Positions 27,423 to 34,627 of a stretch of DNA of 64,000 nt are shown piece after piece. This DNA is from JAYQKL01 sp049889535. GTDB taxonomy: Bacteria > Pseudomonadota > Alphaproteobacteria > RS24. The notes beneath the pieces were generated by a model that saw only the letters and a list, made by a program, of their open reading frames with translations, did not search any database and had not been told where the DNA came from. How positions within the stretch are numbered: position 1 is the stretch's first letter; each line of letters opens with the position of its first letter. The stretch is from contig JBMHDF010000018.1 of assembly GCA_049889535.1 (NCBI GenBank), forward strand, positions 1-64,000, given 5' to 3'. Position numbers and translations under genes: made by a program.

Positions 27423-28442
27423 TTATTGTTTCTGGTTCTTTAAAAAAACCCGCCAATTTTTTACATTTTCTTCATGCTCTTTGAGGTTTTTTGCAAAAAC
27501 ATGCCCGCCTTTGCCATCGGCAACAAAGTAAAAATACGGGCTTTGAGGTGACTGCAAAACAGCTTTAATCGCTGCCTTACCAGGATTGGAAATTGGTGTC
27601 GGTGGCAGCCCCGCAATTTGATAGGTATTATAAGCGGTTTTTTGTTTTATCTCACTCAAACGAATAGGTCTGTTCAAACGTCCCTTCCCTCCAATAAGCC
27701 CGTAAATAATGGTCGGGTCTGATTGTAGGCGCATATTTTGTGCTAATCGATTGAGAAACACTGAAGCCACCAAGCCATATTCTTGATGAAGCCCCGTTTC
27801 TTTTTGCACGATAGATGCCAAAATCAGCGCTTCTTCAGGGGTTTTGATATGGGCATTAGCTACGCGGCTCATCCATAATTGAGCCATCAAATCGACTTGC
27901 GCGCTTTGCATCAAACCAATCATCTCATGGCGTTTTGTACCGCGCCGCACTTTATATGTTTCTGGCAAAAGGCTACCCTCATCTGGCACAGTTTTTATCT
28001 TGCCGGCCAATATCGGGTTTTCTTGTAACAGTTCAACAATCTGTTGGCTGGTTAACCCTTCTGGGATGGTAACCGCGTGTAAATATGTTTTTCCGCTGAC
28101 CAATAAAGACATGAGCTGATAATGAGACGCGCCGGCTGGCACTTCATATTCACCAGCTTGCAAATCTCGTGCCTGCCCAAACAAACGCACACCGATACGA
28201 AATATCGCCGGATGGCGTATCATCTCCCCCTCTGCCAGCGCTCTAGAAATAGCAGGCAGTGACGCCCCTTTGGGTAAAATTATTCGGACATCAGATTGAG
28301 CTGGGCCTGGCATAAAAAACAAAGCAGTGCTAACCAGACAAGCCAAAATAAAAGCGAGAGACCCGCTTAGCAGACTGATAGCAATTAAAAAGGGAAGCGG
28401 TTTATCGCGCTGTAAATAACCGACGAGCCAATCTATTATCAC
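27423..28442 (-). CDS. mltG: Endolytic murein transglycosylase MltG
   Basis: MltG cuts nascent glycan strands at the inner membrane and sets their length. The 339-residue protein has one membrane anchor (about 20-42), a LysM-like domain, and the YceG catalytic domain with RLAQNMRLQSDPTIIYGL and ending in VADGKGGHVFAKNLKEH. The active-site region reads ASIVQKETG, where most homologues I recall have EKET; the second Glu is kept. It starts at a GTG overlapping the fabF stop (GTGA). Confidence 0.94.
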   Translation of the reverse strand: MIIDWLVGYLQRDKPLPFLIAISLLSGSLAFILACLVSTALFFMPGPAQSDVRIILPKGASLPAISRALAEGEMIRHPAIFRIGVRLFGQARDLQAGEYEVPAGASHYQLMSLLVSGKTYLHAVTIPEGLTSQQIVELLQENPILAGKIKTVPDEGSLLPETYKVRRGTKRHEMIGLMQSAQVDLMAQLWMSRVANAHIKTPEEALILASIVQKETGLHQEYGLVASVFLNRLAQNMRLQSDPTIIYGLIGGKGRLNRPIRLSEIKQKTAYNTYQIAGLPPTPISNPGKAAIKAVLQSPQSPYFYFVADGKGGHVFAKNLKEHEENVKNWRVFLKNQKQ

Positions 28443-29692
28443 GCAACCGCCTTAAATATGAGCGAGGCGTTTGTGCCACCAAAGCCAAATGAGTTTGACA
28501 AAACTGCCTGACATTTTTTTTCTTTGGCTTGTTTGGCTACGAGGTCAATTTTTGTTTCAACAGAGGGATTGTCTAGGTTTAGTGTTGGCGGAATAATGCC
28601 TTCATTAAGTGCCATAATACTGAATATCGCTTCAACTGCACCCGCCGCCCCAAGCAAATGACCAATGGAAGATTTGGTTGAGGACATCATCATCTTATCA
28701 GCAACCGAGCCAAATAGTCGCTCAACAGCGCGCAGTTCAATTTCATCCCCCAAAGGTGTAGAAGTACCATGCGCGTTCACATAGCCAATATCTTCAATAG
28801 AAAGACCGGAGTTTTTTAACGCCGCCTGCATAGAGCGGAAGCCACCATTACCATCTTCTGCTGGCGAAGTGATATGATAAGCATCGCCCGACATGCCATA
28901 ACCAGCCACCTCAGCATAAATTTTTGCTCCGCGGGCTTTAGCATGCTCATATTCTTCTAGAACGACAACACCGGCTCCCTCACCCATCACAAAACCATCG
29001 CGGTCTTTGTCATAAGGCCGTGAGCCTTGTTCTGGGTTATCATTATAATTGGTTGAAAGCGCCCGACAGGCGGTAAATCCGGCAATCCCAAGACGGCATA
29101 TAGACGCTTCAGCACCACCTGCAATCATCACATCCGCATCACCAAACATAATTATTCGCGACGCATCACCAATGGCATGTGCGCCTGTTGAACAAGCTGT
29201 TACCACCGCATGATTAGGCCCTTTAAAGCCATGGCGAATGGAAACTTGCCCACTTACTAAATTGACCAAAGCACCTGGAATGAAAAAGGGACCAATTTTG
29301 CGCGGGCCGCGTTCATGCAAAGTTATCGCATGCTGCTCAATGCTATTTAGACCACCAATCCCAGAACCAATCATCACCCCAGAGCGCCAAAACTGCTCGT
29401 CCGTTTCAGGCTGATAACCTGAATCAGCTAGCGCCATATCTGCCGCTGCAATACCGTATAGAATAAAATCATCAACCCGCTTGCGCTCTTTTGGATCAAG
29501 CCAGTCATCAGCATTGAAACCAAGCGCCTCGTGATTGATTTCACAGGCAATCTGGCACGGCAAATCCGACGCATCAAATTTAGAAATCGATGATGCACCG
29601 GATTTTCCAGAAATTATATTATCCCAAGAGGATTTGGCATTGGCACCAAGCGGGTTGACTGAACCAATACCAGTTACAACAACTCTTCTCAT
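28439..29692 (-). CDS. fabF: 3-oxoacyl-ACP synthase II
   Basis: FabF elongates acyl-ACP with malonyl-ACP. The 417-residue protein has the Cys-His-His active site: the cysteine in VTACSTGAHAIG, one histidine in NAHGTSTPLGD and another in SSIGHLLGAAG. The N-terminus MRRVVVTGIGSVNPLG is typical. It follows acpP across a 61-bp gap containing a hairpin and is coupled to mltG. Confidence 0.98.
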   Translation of the reverse strand: MRRVVVTGIGSVNPLGANAKSSWDNIISGKSGASSISKFDASDLPCQIACEINHEALGFNADDWLDPKERKRVDDFILYGIAAADMALADSGYQPETDEQFWRSGVMIGSGIGGLNSIEQHAITLHERGPRKIGPFFIPGALVNLVSGQVSIRHGFKGPNHAVVTACSTGAHAIGDASRIIMFGDADVMIAGGAEASICRLGIAGFTACRALSTNYNDNPEQGSRPYDKDRDGFVMGEGAGVVVLEEYEHAKARGAKIYAEVAGYGMSGDAYHITSPAEDGNGGFRSMQAALKNSGLSIEDIGYVNAHGTSTPLGDEIELRAVERLFGSVADKMMMSSTKSSIGHLLGAAGAVEAIFSIMALNEGIIPPTLNLDNPSVETKIDLVAKQAKEKKCQAVLSNSFGFGGTNASLIFKAVA

Positions 29693-29720
29693 TTCATGCT
29701 CACTTTAAATTTCCTAAAGG

Positions 29721-29751
29721 AAAACGCTTACACCTGAAAAGAGGTGAAGCG
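29721..29751 (-). terminator. Hairpin with U tract between acpP and fabF
   Basis: On the minus strand CGCTT-CACCT (29751-29742) pairs with AGGTG-T-AAGCG (29735-29725) around a 6-nt loop, with one bulged base, and is followed by four U. It begins 3 nt after the acpP stop. It likely acts as a partial terminator that gives acpP more transcript than fabF. Confidence 0.55.
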
Positions 29752-29753
29752 TC

Positions 29754-29987
29754 TTAAGAAGCTTTTGTGATGTAAGAAATTGCGTCAGAAACTGTTAAAA
29801 TGCTCTCAGCCGCATCATCAGGAATTTCAATATCAAATTCTTCTTCAAACGCCATAACAAGCTCAACAGTGTCCAAGCTATCTGCGCCAAGATCATCAAT
29901 AAAGCTCGCACCTTCAGTTACTTTATCAGCTTCGACATTCAATTCTTCGACAACGATTTTTTTTACACGTTCTGCAATATCACTCAT
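29754..29987 (-). CDS. acpP: Acyl carrier protein
   Basis: ACP carries growing acyl chains on 4'-phosphopantetheine attached to Ser37 in GADSLD. The 77-residue acidic protein has the usual length and helices, with VELVMAFEEEFDIEIPDD after the serine. AGGGATATTAAC precedes ATG 29987. A 162-bp gap separates it from fabG, long enough for its own promoter, though none matched well. Confidence 0.98.
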   Translation of the reverse strand: MSDIAERVKKIVVEELNVEADKVTEGASFIDDLGADSLDTVELVMAFEEEFDIEIPDDAAESILTVSDAISYITKAS

Positions 29988-30149
29988 GTTAATATCCCTG
30001 CTTTAAAATATGGCGAAAGCCGCCAAGTAAAATAAACCCTAAATATTCAGGTTGATGTGCGCTCAATAACACCCTTTTTTTAAAATGTCTAGTTTTTGAT
30101 ACCAACAAAAAAACAATTAAAAATTATTAAAAAGGCTTTAAACCATTGC

Positions 30150-30887
30150 CTAAACCATAGCCATGCCGCCGTTTACATGCATGGTTTGACCCGTCACATA
30201 AGCGGCCTCATCACTGGCTAAATATAAAACCGCAGCTGCAATATCATCACCAGAACCCAAACGCCCTGCCGGAATTGATTCTGTCAGTGCCTGTTTTTGT
30301 TCATCAGGCAAAATATCTGTCATCGGGGTAGCAATAAACCCAGGTGCTACGCAATTGACAGTTATTTGGCGCGACGCGACCTCCTGCGCTAATGCTTTGG
30401 TCATACCCACCATGCCAGCTTTGGCTGCTGCATAATTAGCCTGCCCCGGATTTCCCGTTGTGCCAACAACTGAAGTAATACCGATAATGCGTCCAAACCG
30501 GCGTTTCATCATACCTTTCAAACAGGCGCGGGTTAATTGAAACGCCGACTTCAAATTAACATTCATCACCGCGTCCCAGTCATCATCCTTCATGCGCAAT
30601 GCCAAATTATCGCGTGTAATCCCAGCATTGTTCACCAGAATATCAACCCCGCCAAGCGCTTCTTCTGCTTTGGCCAATAAATCAGCCGCGCCAGTTTCAG
30701 ACGACAAATCGGCGGTCAAAGCAAAAGCGCCCTCACCCAATGTGGCGGCTAGTTCTTCAAGCACCTCCGTGCGCGTACCAGCCAAACCGACTTTAGCCCC
30801 TTGCGCGTGAAGCTGGCGCGCAATGTCACGGCCAATTCCGCCTGATGCGCCTGTGATAAGGGCTGTTTTTCCGCTTAAATCAAACAT
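30150..30887 (-). CDS. fabG: 3-oxoacyl-ACP reductase
   Basis: FabG reduces 3-oxoacyl-ACP with NADPH. The 245-residue SDR has the cofactor motif TGASGGIGRDIA, NNAGITRDN, the catalytic Ser in ITSVVG and the Tyr-Lys pair in YAAAKAG, and ends VTGQTMHVNGGMAMV as in other FabG proteins. AAGGAAAATATC precedes ATG 30887. It lies 10 nt after fabD. Confidence 0.98.
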   Translation of the reverse strand: MFDLSGKTALITGASGGIGRDIARQLHAQGAKVGLAGTRTEVLEELAATLGEGAFALTADLSSETGAADLLAKAEEALGGVDILVNNAGITRDNLALRMKDDDWDAVMNVNLKSAFQLTRACLKGMMKRRFGRIIGITSVVGTTGNPGQANYAAAKAGMVGMTKALAQEVASRQITVNCVAPGFIATPMTDILPDEQKQALTESIPAGRLGSGDDIAAAVLYLASDEAAYVTGQTMHVNGGMAMV

Positions 30888-30897
30888 GATATTTTCC

Positions 30898-31839
30898 TTA
30901 TAGAGTTTCTAAAAAAGCATCAATATCGGTGCCATTGTTGAGAGCCGTAGCTGAAAGCTCTTTATTGATCCGCCGTGACAGCCCTGTCAGGACTTTGCCC
31001 GAACCAAGCTCAACCAAAGTCGAGACATTATTCTCCCTAAGCCAGCTAACAGACTCTGACCAACGCACCACGCCAGTCACTTGGGTTACTAATTGCTCAC
31101 GAATTCTATCAGGGTCACTGGTGGGGCGCGCCGTCACATTGGCGACCAATGGCACAGAAGGGGCGCTCATCTGAACTTCAGACAAAGCCACAGCCATACG
31201 CTCAGCCGCTGGCATCATTAAGGAACAATGGAAAGGCGCGCTCACCGGAAGCGGCATAGCACGCTTGGCGCCCGCCTCTTTCGCCAGCTCACAAGCGCGC
31301 TCAACTGCCGCAACCGACCCCGACACCACAACCTGACCAGGTGCATTATCATTGGCGGCACCACAAACCTCACCCTCTTTTGCAGCCTGTCCCGCAATAT
31401 CAGTGACAGTTGCAAAATCCAGCCCCAAAATAGCGGCCATAGCGCCCTGCCCAACTGACACTGCCGCTTGCATGGCTTGCCCTCTGATTTTGAGCAGGCG
31501 CGCCGTATCGGCAAGGCTGAATGTACCAGCCGCCGCAAGAGCAGAATATTCACCCAAACTATGTCCGGCGACATAAGCGGCCTTATCTGCCAAATCAAAC
31601 CCTTTGCTTTCCAAAACACGCATCACCGCCATCGATACGGCCATTAGAGCAGGTTGAGCATTTTCAGTTAAAGTGAGTGTATCTTCTGGCCCTTCCCACA
31701 TAATCGTTGAGAGTTTTTGCTCCAGCGCGTCATCAACCTCTTCAAATACCTGCCGCGCTGCCGCAAACTGGTCGGCAAGCTCCTTGCCCATTAAAACAGC
31801 TTGGCTGCCTTGACCTGGAAATGTAAATGCAAAACTCAT
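30898..31839 (-). CDS. fabD: Malonyl-CoA:ACP transacylase
   Basis: FabD loads malonate onto ACP. The 313-residue protein starts MSFAFTFPGQGSQ at ATG 31839, with AAGGAACC upstream; the frame is open 16 codons further but without conserved sequence. The nucleophilic serine is in AGHSLGEYSAL, and the catalytic His in SAPFHCSLM. It is the first gene of fabD-fabG-acpP-fabF-mltG. Confidence 0.97.
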   Translation of the reverse strand: MSFAFTFPGQGSQAVLMGKELADQFAAARQVFEEVDDALEQKLSTIMWEGPEDTLTLTENAQPALMAVSMAVMRVLESKGFDLADKAAYVAGHSLGEYSALAAAGTFSLADTARLLKIRGQAMQAAVSVGQGAMAAILGLDFATVTDIAGQAAKEGEVCGAANDNAPGQVVVSGSVAAVERACELAKEAGAKRAMPLPVSAPFHCSLMMPAAERMAVALSEVQMSAPSVPLVANVTARPTSDPDRIREQLVTQVTGVVRWSESVSWLRENNVSTLVELGSGKVLTGLSRRINKELSATALNNGTDIDAFLETL

Positions 31840-31898
31840 GGGGGGTTCCTTTCGGCTTGAGACTTGACTGATGAGGCTGTTTGCCAATTATTAAAATA

Positions 31899-31927
31899 TC
31901 AATACATGCCTTCGCAAGGGTTGCCAA
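31899..31927 (-). promoter_or_regulatory. Candidate fabD promoter
   Basis: On the minus strand TTGGCA (31927-31922) and TATTGA (31904-31899) are 17 nt apart, 60 nt before the fabD start. The stretch 31840-32148 is the longest gene-free part of the window; besides this promoter it holds an inverted repeat at 31989-32008, a TATAAT for rpsF and the rpsF leader. Confidence 0.3.
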
Positions 31928-31988
31928 GCCCTTCTATTCAGTGTATTTAACCTTCATTGAAAACGTCCGGTTGAGGGCTGAAAGGAAA

Positions 31989-32008
31989 ATAACGCAATGG
32001 AGCGTTAT
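31989..32008. repeat. Inverted repeat in the fabD/rpsF divergent region
   Basis: ATAACGC at 31989-31995 and GCGTTAT at 32002-32008 are perfect 7-bp arms around a 6-nt spacer. The site lies between the two divergent transcription units, about 150 bp from fabD and 140 bp from rpsF, and could be an operator. No family is assigned. Confidence 0.4.
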
Positions 32009-32046
32009 AAGCCATTTGAGATATAATTTCTTTTAAAGATATGTTT

Positions 32047-32052
32047 TATAAT
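32047..32052 (+). promoter_or_regulatory. Candidate -10 element for rpsF
   Basis: A perfect TATAAT followed by GC lies about 100 nt before the rpsF start, which would place the transcript start near 32059, just ahead of the leader hairpin. No good -35 is found at 16-18 nt upstream; an earlier TATAAT at 32022-32027 is an alternative. Confidence 0.35.
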
Positions 32053-32080
32053 GCTTTTCCCTTGTCCTCGCTCTCGCGTT

Positions 32081-32148
32081 CCGAGTGAGCCTTTCCGTTT
32101 AGGTGGCTCGTTGGAGGCTCTGCGCCGGACAAAATGAAAGGAAAGGCT
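32081..32148 (+). promoter_or_regulatory. rpsF leader: candidate S6:S18 autoregulatory RNA
   Basis: A hairpin GAGCC (32087-32091) with GGCTC (32105-32109) has a 13-nt loop containing CCG at 32095-32097. The known S6:S18-binding mRNA motif presents a CCG. The same 5' strand, AGCCTTTCC at 32088-32096, is perfectly complementary over 9 bp to GGAAAGGCT at 32140-32148, which is the ribosome binding site of rpsF and abuts its ATG. The two pairings exclude each other, as expected for a feedback switch. Complementarity is seen; regulation is inferred. Confidence 0.55.
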
Positions 32149-32547
32149 ATGTCTCTTTACGAGCATATTTTTATTTGCCGTCAGGATATTTCTCAACAGC
32201 AAGTTGAGGATCTGACTGCGCAATTCTCTTCTGTCATTTCAGATAATGGCGGATCTATCGCAAAAACCGAATATTGGGGCCTACGCAGCATGGCCTATAA
32301 GGTTAAGAAAAACCGCAAGGGTCATTATGCATTGCTCAATATTGACGCATCTCATGAGGCAATCACCGAAATGGAGCGCCAAATGAGCCTGAATGATGAC
32401 ATTATTCGGTTTTTAACAATTCGTGTCGATGAGCATGACACTGAACCATCTGCCCCATTGCAAAATAAAGGCCGCGATAAAGACGATAAACGTCCAGCAC
32501 GCCGCGAAGCCGCACCGGCCGCATCTGAAGAGGAGAGCCAATCATGA
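32149..32547 (+). CDS. rpsF: 30S ribosomal protein S6
   Basis: S6 pairs with S18 on the 30S platform. The 132-residue protein begins SLYEHIFICRQDIS and contains NGGSIAKTEYWGLRSMAYKVKKNRKGHY, the S6 core. The last 35 residues are a charged Lys/Arg/Glu tail that is longer than in E. coli. ATG 32149 is chosen over ATG 32134 because AAGGAAAGG lies directly before it and the family begins at this point. The stop overlaps rpsR by ATGA. Confidence 0.97.
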   Translation: MSLYEHIFICRQDISQQQVEDLTAQFSSVISDNGGSIAKTEYWGLRSMAYKVKKNRKGHYALLNIDASHEAITEMERQMSLNDDIIRFLTIRVDEHDTEPSAPLQNKGRDKDDKRPARREAAPAASEEESQS

Positions 32548-32777
32548 GTAATGGTCGTAAACCTTTCTATCGCCGTAAGAAATCTTGCCCTTTTTCTGGC
32601 AGCAATGCCCCGCAGATTGATTATAAAGACACGCGTTTACTGCAGCGTTATGTATCCGAGCGGGGCAAAATTGTGCCGCGTCGCATCACTTCTGTTTCTG
32701 CAAAAAAACAGCGTGAATTGGCAAAAGCAATTAAACGCGCCCGTTTTCTTGCCCTGATGCCCTATACTGTCGACTAA
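32544..32777 (+). CDS. rpsR: 30S ribosomal protein S18
   Basis: S18 binds 16S rRNA as a heterodimer with S6. The 77-residue protein carries KKSCPF near the start, IDYKDTRLLQRYVSERGKIVPRRITS and AKKQRELAKAIKRARFLALMPY, the full S18 core. It is coupled to rpsF by an ATGA overlap. Confidence 0.98.
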   Translation: MSNGRKPFYRRKKSCPFSGSNAPQIDYKDTRLLQRYVSERGKIVPRRITSVSAKKQRELAKAIKRARFLALMPYTVD

Positions 32778-32816
32778 GCAAAACTTTTCGACAGTTATGG
32801 CGTCATGGAGACGCAA

Positions 32817-33731
32817 ATGGCTCAAAGCACCCTTTTACGCGCAATCATTGCAGGCATTGTGACAAATTTTCTGTTTTTGTCCTTTGCCCTCATGGCGTTC
32901 ACCCCTTTGCCGATTTTATTCGTCGGCTTAAGCTGGGGTGTGCGCACGGCCTTGCTGGCGGCTTTAGCTTTTTTCGGCATTGGTGCAGCACTTACCGGGC
33001 CAAATCTTGCCATCACGGCAGCTATTGTCTTTATCCTACCAGGCTTGTTTTTGCTGTTTTTGGCACTTGAGCGCTATCAAGACGATGATCATATTTTACA
33101 CTTTAAGCCCGTTGACCGACTGCTTTATTGGGTGCTTGGCATTGCGGGGGGTGTAACCAGCTTTATATTCATTTCTCAGGCGGGGGCGCCTGGGGGCTTA
33201 CCCGGTCTTATGGGGCAACGTATAGCTGCAGAACCTGAATTGCTGAATTTGCTGGCCGATATTGGCAATGCGGATATGAATATTGAAAAAGCGACTTTAG
33301 TTAGCCAATATTTGCTCGCCATCACGCCAGCTGTTTGGGCGCTAACCCTTATTGGTAATATAATCCTCGCGCAAAGTTTAAGCACCAGATATCGCCTCAA
33401 TATACGCCCAAGCCCCGCTTACGGCCAATTTGACTTACCCAAATCATTCGTGCTGTTGGCCGGCATTGGCTTTGCTTCAAGCTTCTTGCTAACAGGCTGG
33501 TATAGTGTACTCGCGGCAGCCTTAACTGGCTTGATTGTCTTTGCCTATTTCTTGCTGGGATTGGCCACCATACATGTGTTGACACGCGGTTTATCCGCCA
33601 GAACTTTTTTGCTGGTCGTTTTATATTTATGCCTTTTGACTTTCCCATGGGCGTTTTTGCTGATTGGTATATTTGGCTTACTTGAAACAAACTTCGCGTT
33701 TCGCGCGCGCCAGCAAAACAAGGGGAAATAA
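32817..33731 (+). CDS. DUF2232 (YybS-like) membrane protein
   Basis: A 304-residue membrane protein with about eight hydrophobic segments spread across the chain, beginning LLRAIIAGIVTNFLFLSFALMAF and ending with a positively charged tail. It is located between rpsR and rplI, the usual place for a DUF2232 protein in alphaproteobacteria. No catalytic motif is visible and the role is unknown. ATG 32817 has GGAG 6 nt upstream; ATG 32805 is the alternative. Confidence 0.85.
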   Translation: MAQSTLLRAIIAGIVTNFLFLSFALMAFTPLPILFVGLSWGVRTALLAALAFFGIGAALTGPNLAITAAIVFILPGLFLLFLALERYQDDDHILHFKPVDRLLYWVLGIAGGVTSFIFISQAGAPGGLPGLMGQRIAAEPELLNLLADIGNADMNIEKATLVSQYLLAITPAVWALTLIGNIILAQSLSTRYRLNIRPSPAYGQFDLPKSFVLLAGIGFASSFLLTGWYSVLAAALTGLIVFAYFLLGLATIHVLTRGLSARTFLLVVLYLCLLTFPWAFLLIGIFGLLETNFAFRARQQNKGK

Positions 33732-33782
33732 CACTGAAATGGCAGAAAAATATTAATTTTTGAAAATATGCACGAAATAATT

Positions 33783-33812
33783 GTGTTTCCGACCTGTTTG
33801 GTATAGAAACAC
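33783..33812 (+). repeat. Inverted repeat upstream of rplI
   Basis: GTGTTTC at 33783-33789 and GAAACAC at 33806-33812 are perfect 7-bp arms around a 16-nt loop, ending 24 nt before the rplI start. It could be an RNA hairpin in the rplI leader or a DNA operator; a TATAGA at 33802-33807 inside it could serve as a -10 element. Confidence 0.4.
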
Positions 33813-33836
33813 CTCAACATTAAAGGAGATAAAGTG

Positions 33837-34502
33837 ATGCAAGTAGTATTGCTTGAGCGAATTGCAAAATTAGGACAAATGGGCGACGTTGTGACTGTCA
33901 AGGACGGTTACGCCCGTAACTTCTTATTGCCACAGGGAAAAGCTCTGCGAGCCAATAAACAAAATATGGAGCGTTTCGAAAATGAGCGCGCCCAGCTTGA
34001 AGCTGATAATCTAAAATTGAAAACTGAAGCTGAAGCTGTCAAAGCCAAAATGGATAGCGAAAGCGTGATTATCATTCGTCAATCAAGCGATACTGGCCAG
34101 CTTTATGGTTCAGTCAACACGCGCGATATTGCCGCAAGCTTCACTGAAGCTGGCTTCAGCCTGAATAAATCACAAATTGTTTTGGATGCGCCCATTAAAG
34201 AACTTGGTGTTTATGATATTTCTGTTTCGCTTCACCCAGAGGTCGACGCCAATGTGAAAGTCAATGTTGCCCGCACCCAAGATGAAGCAGAGCTTCAGGC
34301 ACGCGGTGAAAATGTGATGATTGAAGCTGAAGAAGAAGAAACCATTGAAATCGAAGAGGTTTTCGAAGAAGGCGTTGATGTTTCCTTAGATGATGAAGAA
34401 GCATCTGAAGAAATTGCTGAAGAAACTGCTGAAGTATCTGAAGAAACACCAGAAGAAACAAACGAAGAAGCTACTGACGAAACAGTTGAAGAAGAGTCAT
34501 AA
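33837..34502 (+). CDS. rplI: 50S ribosomal protein L9 with long acidic tail
   Basis: L9 stabilises the L1 stalk base and affects frame maintenance. The first about 150 residues are the normal protein: N-terminal RNA-binding domain with MQVVLLERIAKLGQMGDVVTVKDGYARN-type sequence, a long connecting helix and the C-terminal domain ending near NVARTQDEAE. Residues from about 160 to 221 form a Glu-rich tail with almost no basic residue. AAGGAG lies 8 nt before ATG 33837; the GTG just upstream is less likely. Confidence 0.96.
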   Translation: MQVVLLERIAKLGQMGDVVTVKDGYARNFLLPQGKALRANKQNMERFENERAQLEADNLKLKTEAEAVKAKMDSESVIIIRQSSDTGQLYGSVNTRDIAASFTEAGFSLNKSQIVLDAPIKELGVYDISVSLHPEVDANVKVNVARTQDEAELQARGENVMIEAEEEETIEIEEVFEEGVDVSLDDEEASEEIAEETAEVSEETPEETNEEATDETVEEES

Positions 34503-34550
34503 GCTTTATCGATGATTTATTAAGGAAAGCAAAAGTTTTCCCCATAATTC

Positions 34551-34591
34551 ACAAGCTCTCGAATTTTTATTTTCGAGAGCTTGTTTTTTTT
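34551..34591 (+). terminator. Strong intrinsic terminator after rplI
   Basis: A perfect 13-bp stem, 34551-34563 with 34572-34584, closes an 8-nt loop and is followed by eight T. It lies 48 nt after the rplI stop and 37 nt before dnaB, ending the rpsF-rplI transcript. Confidence 0.92.
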
Positions 34592-34627
34592 GCGCGAAAT
34601 TTAAAAAAATATTGATACAAAGAATTT

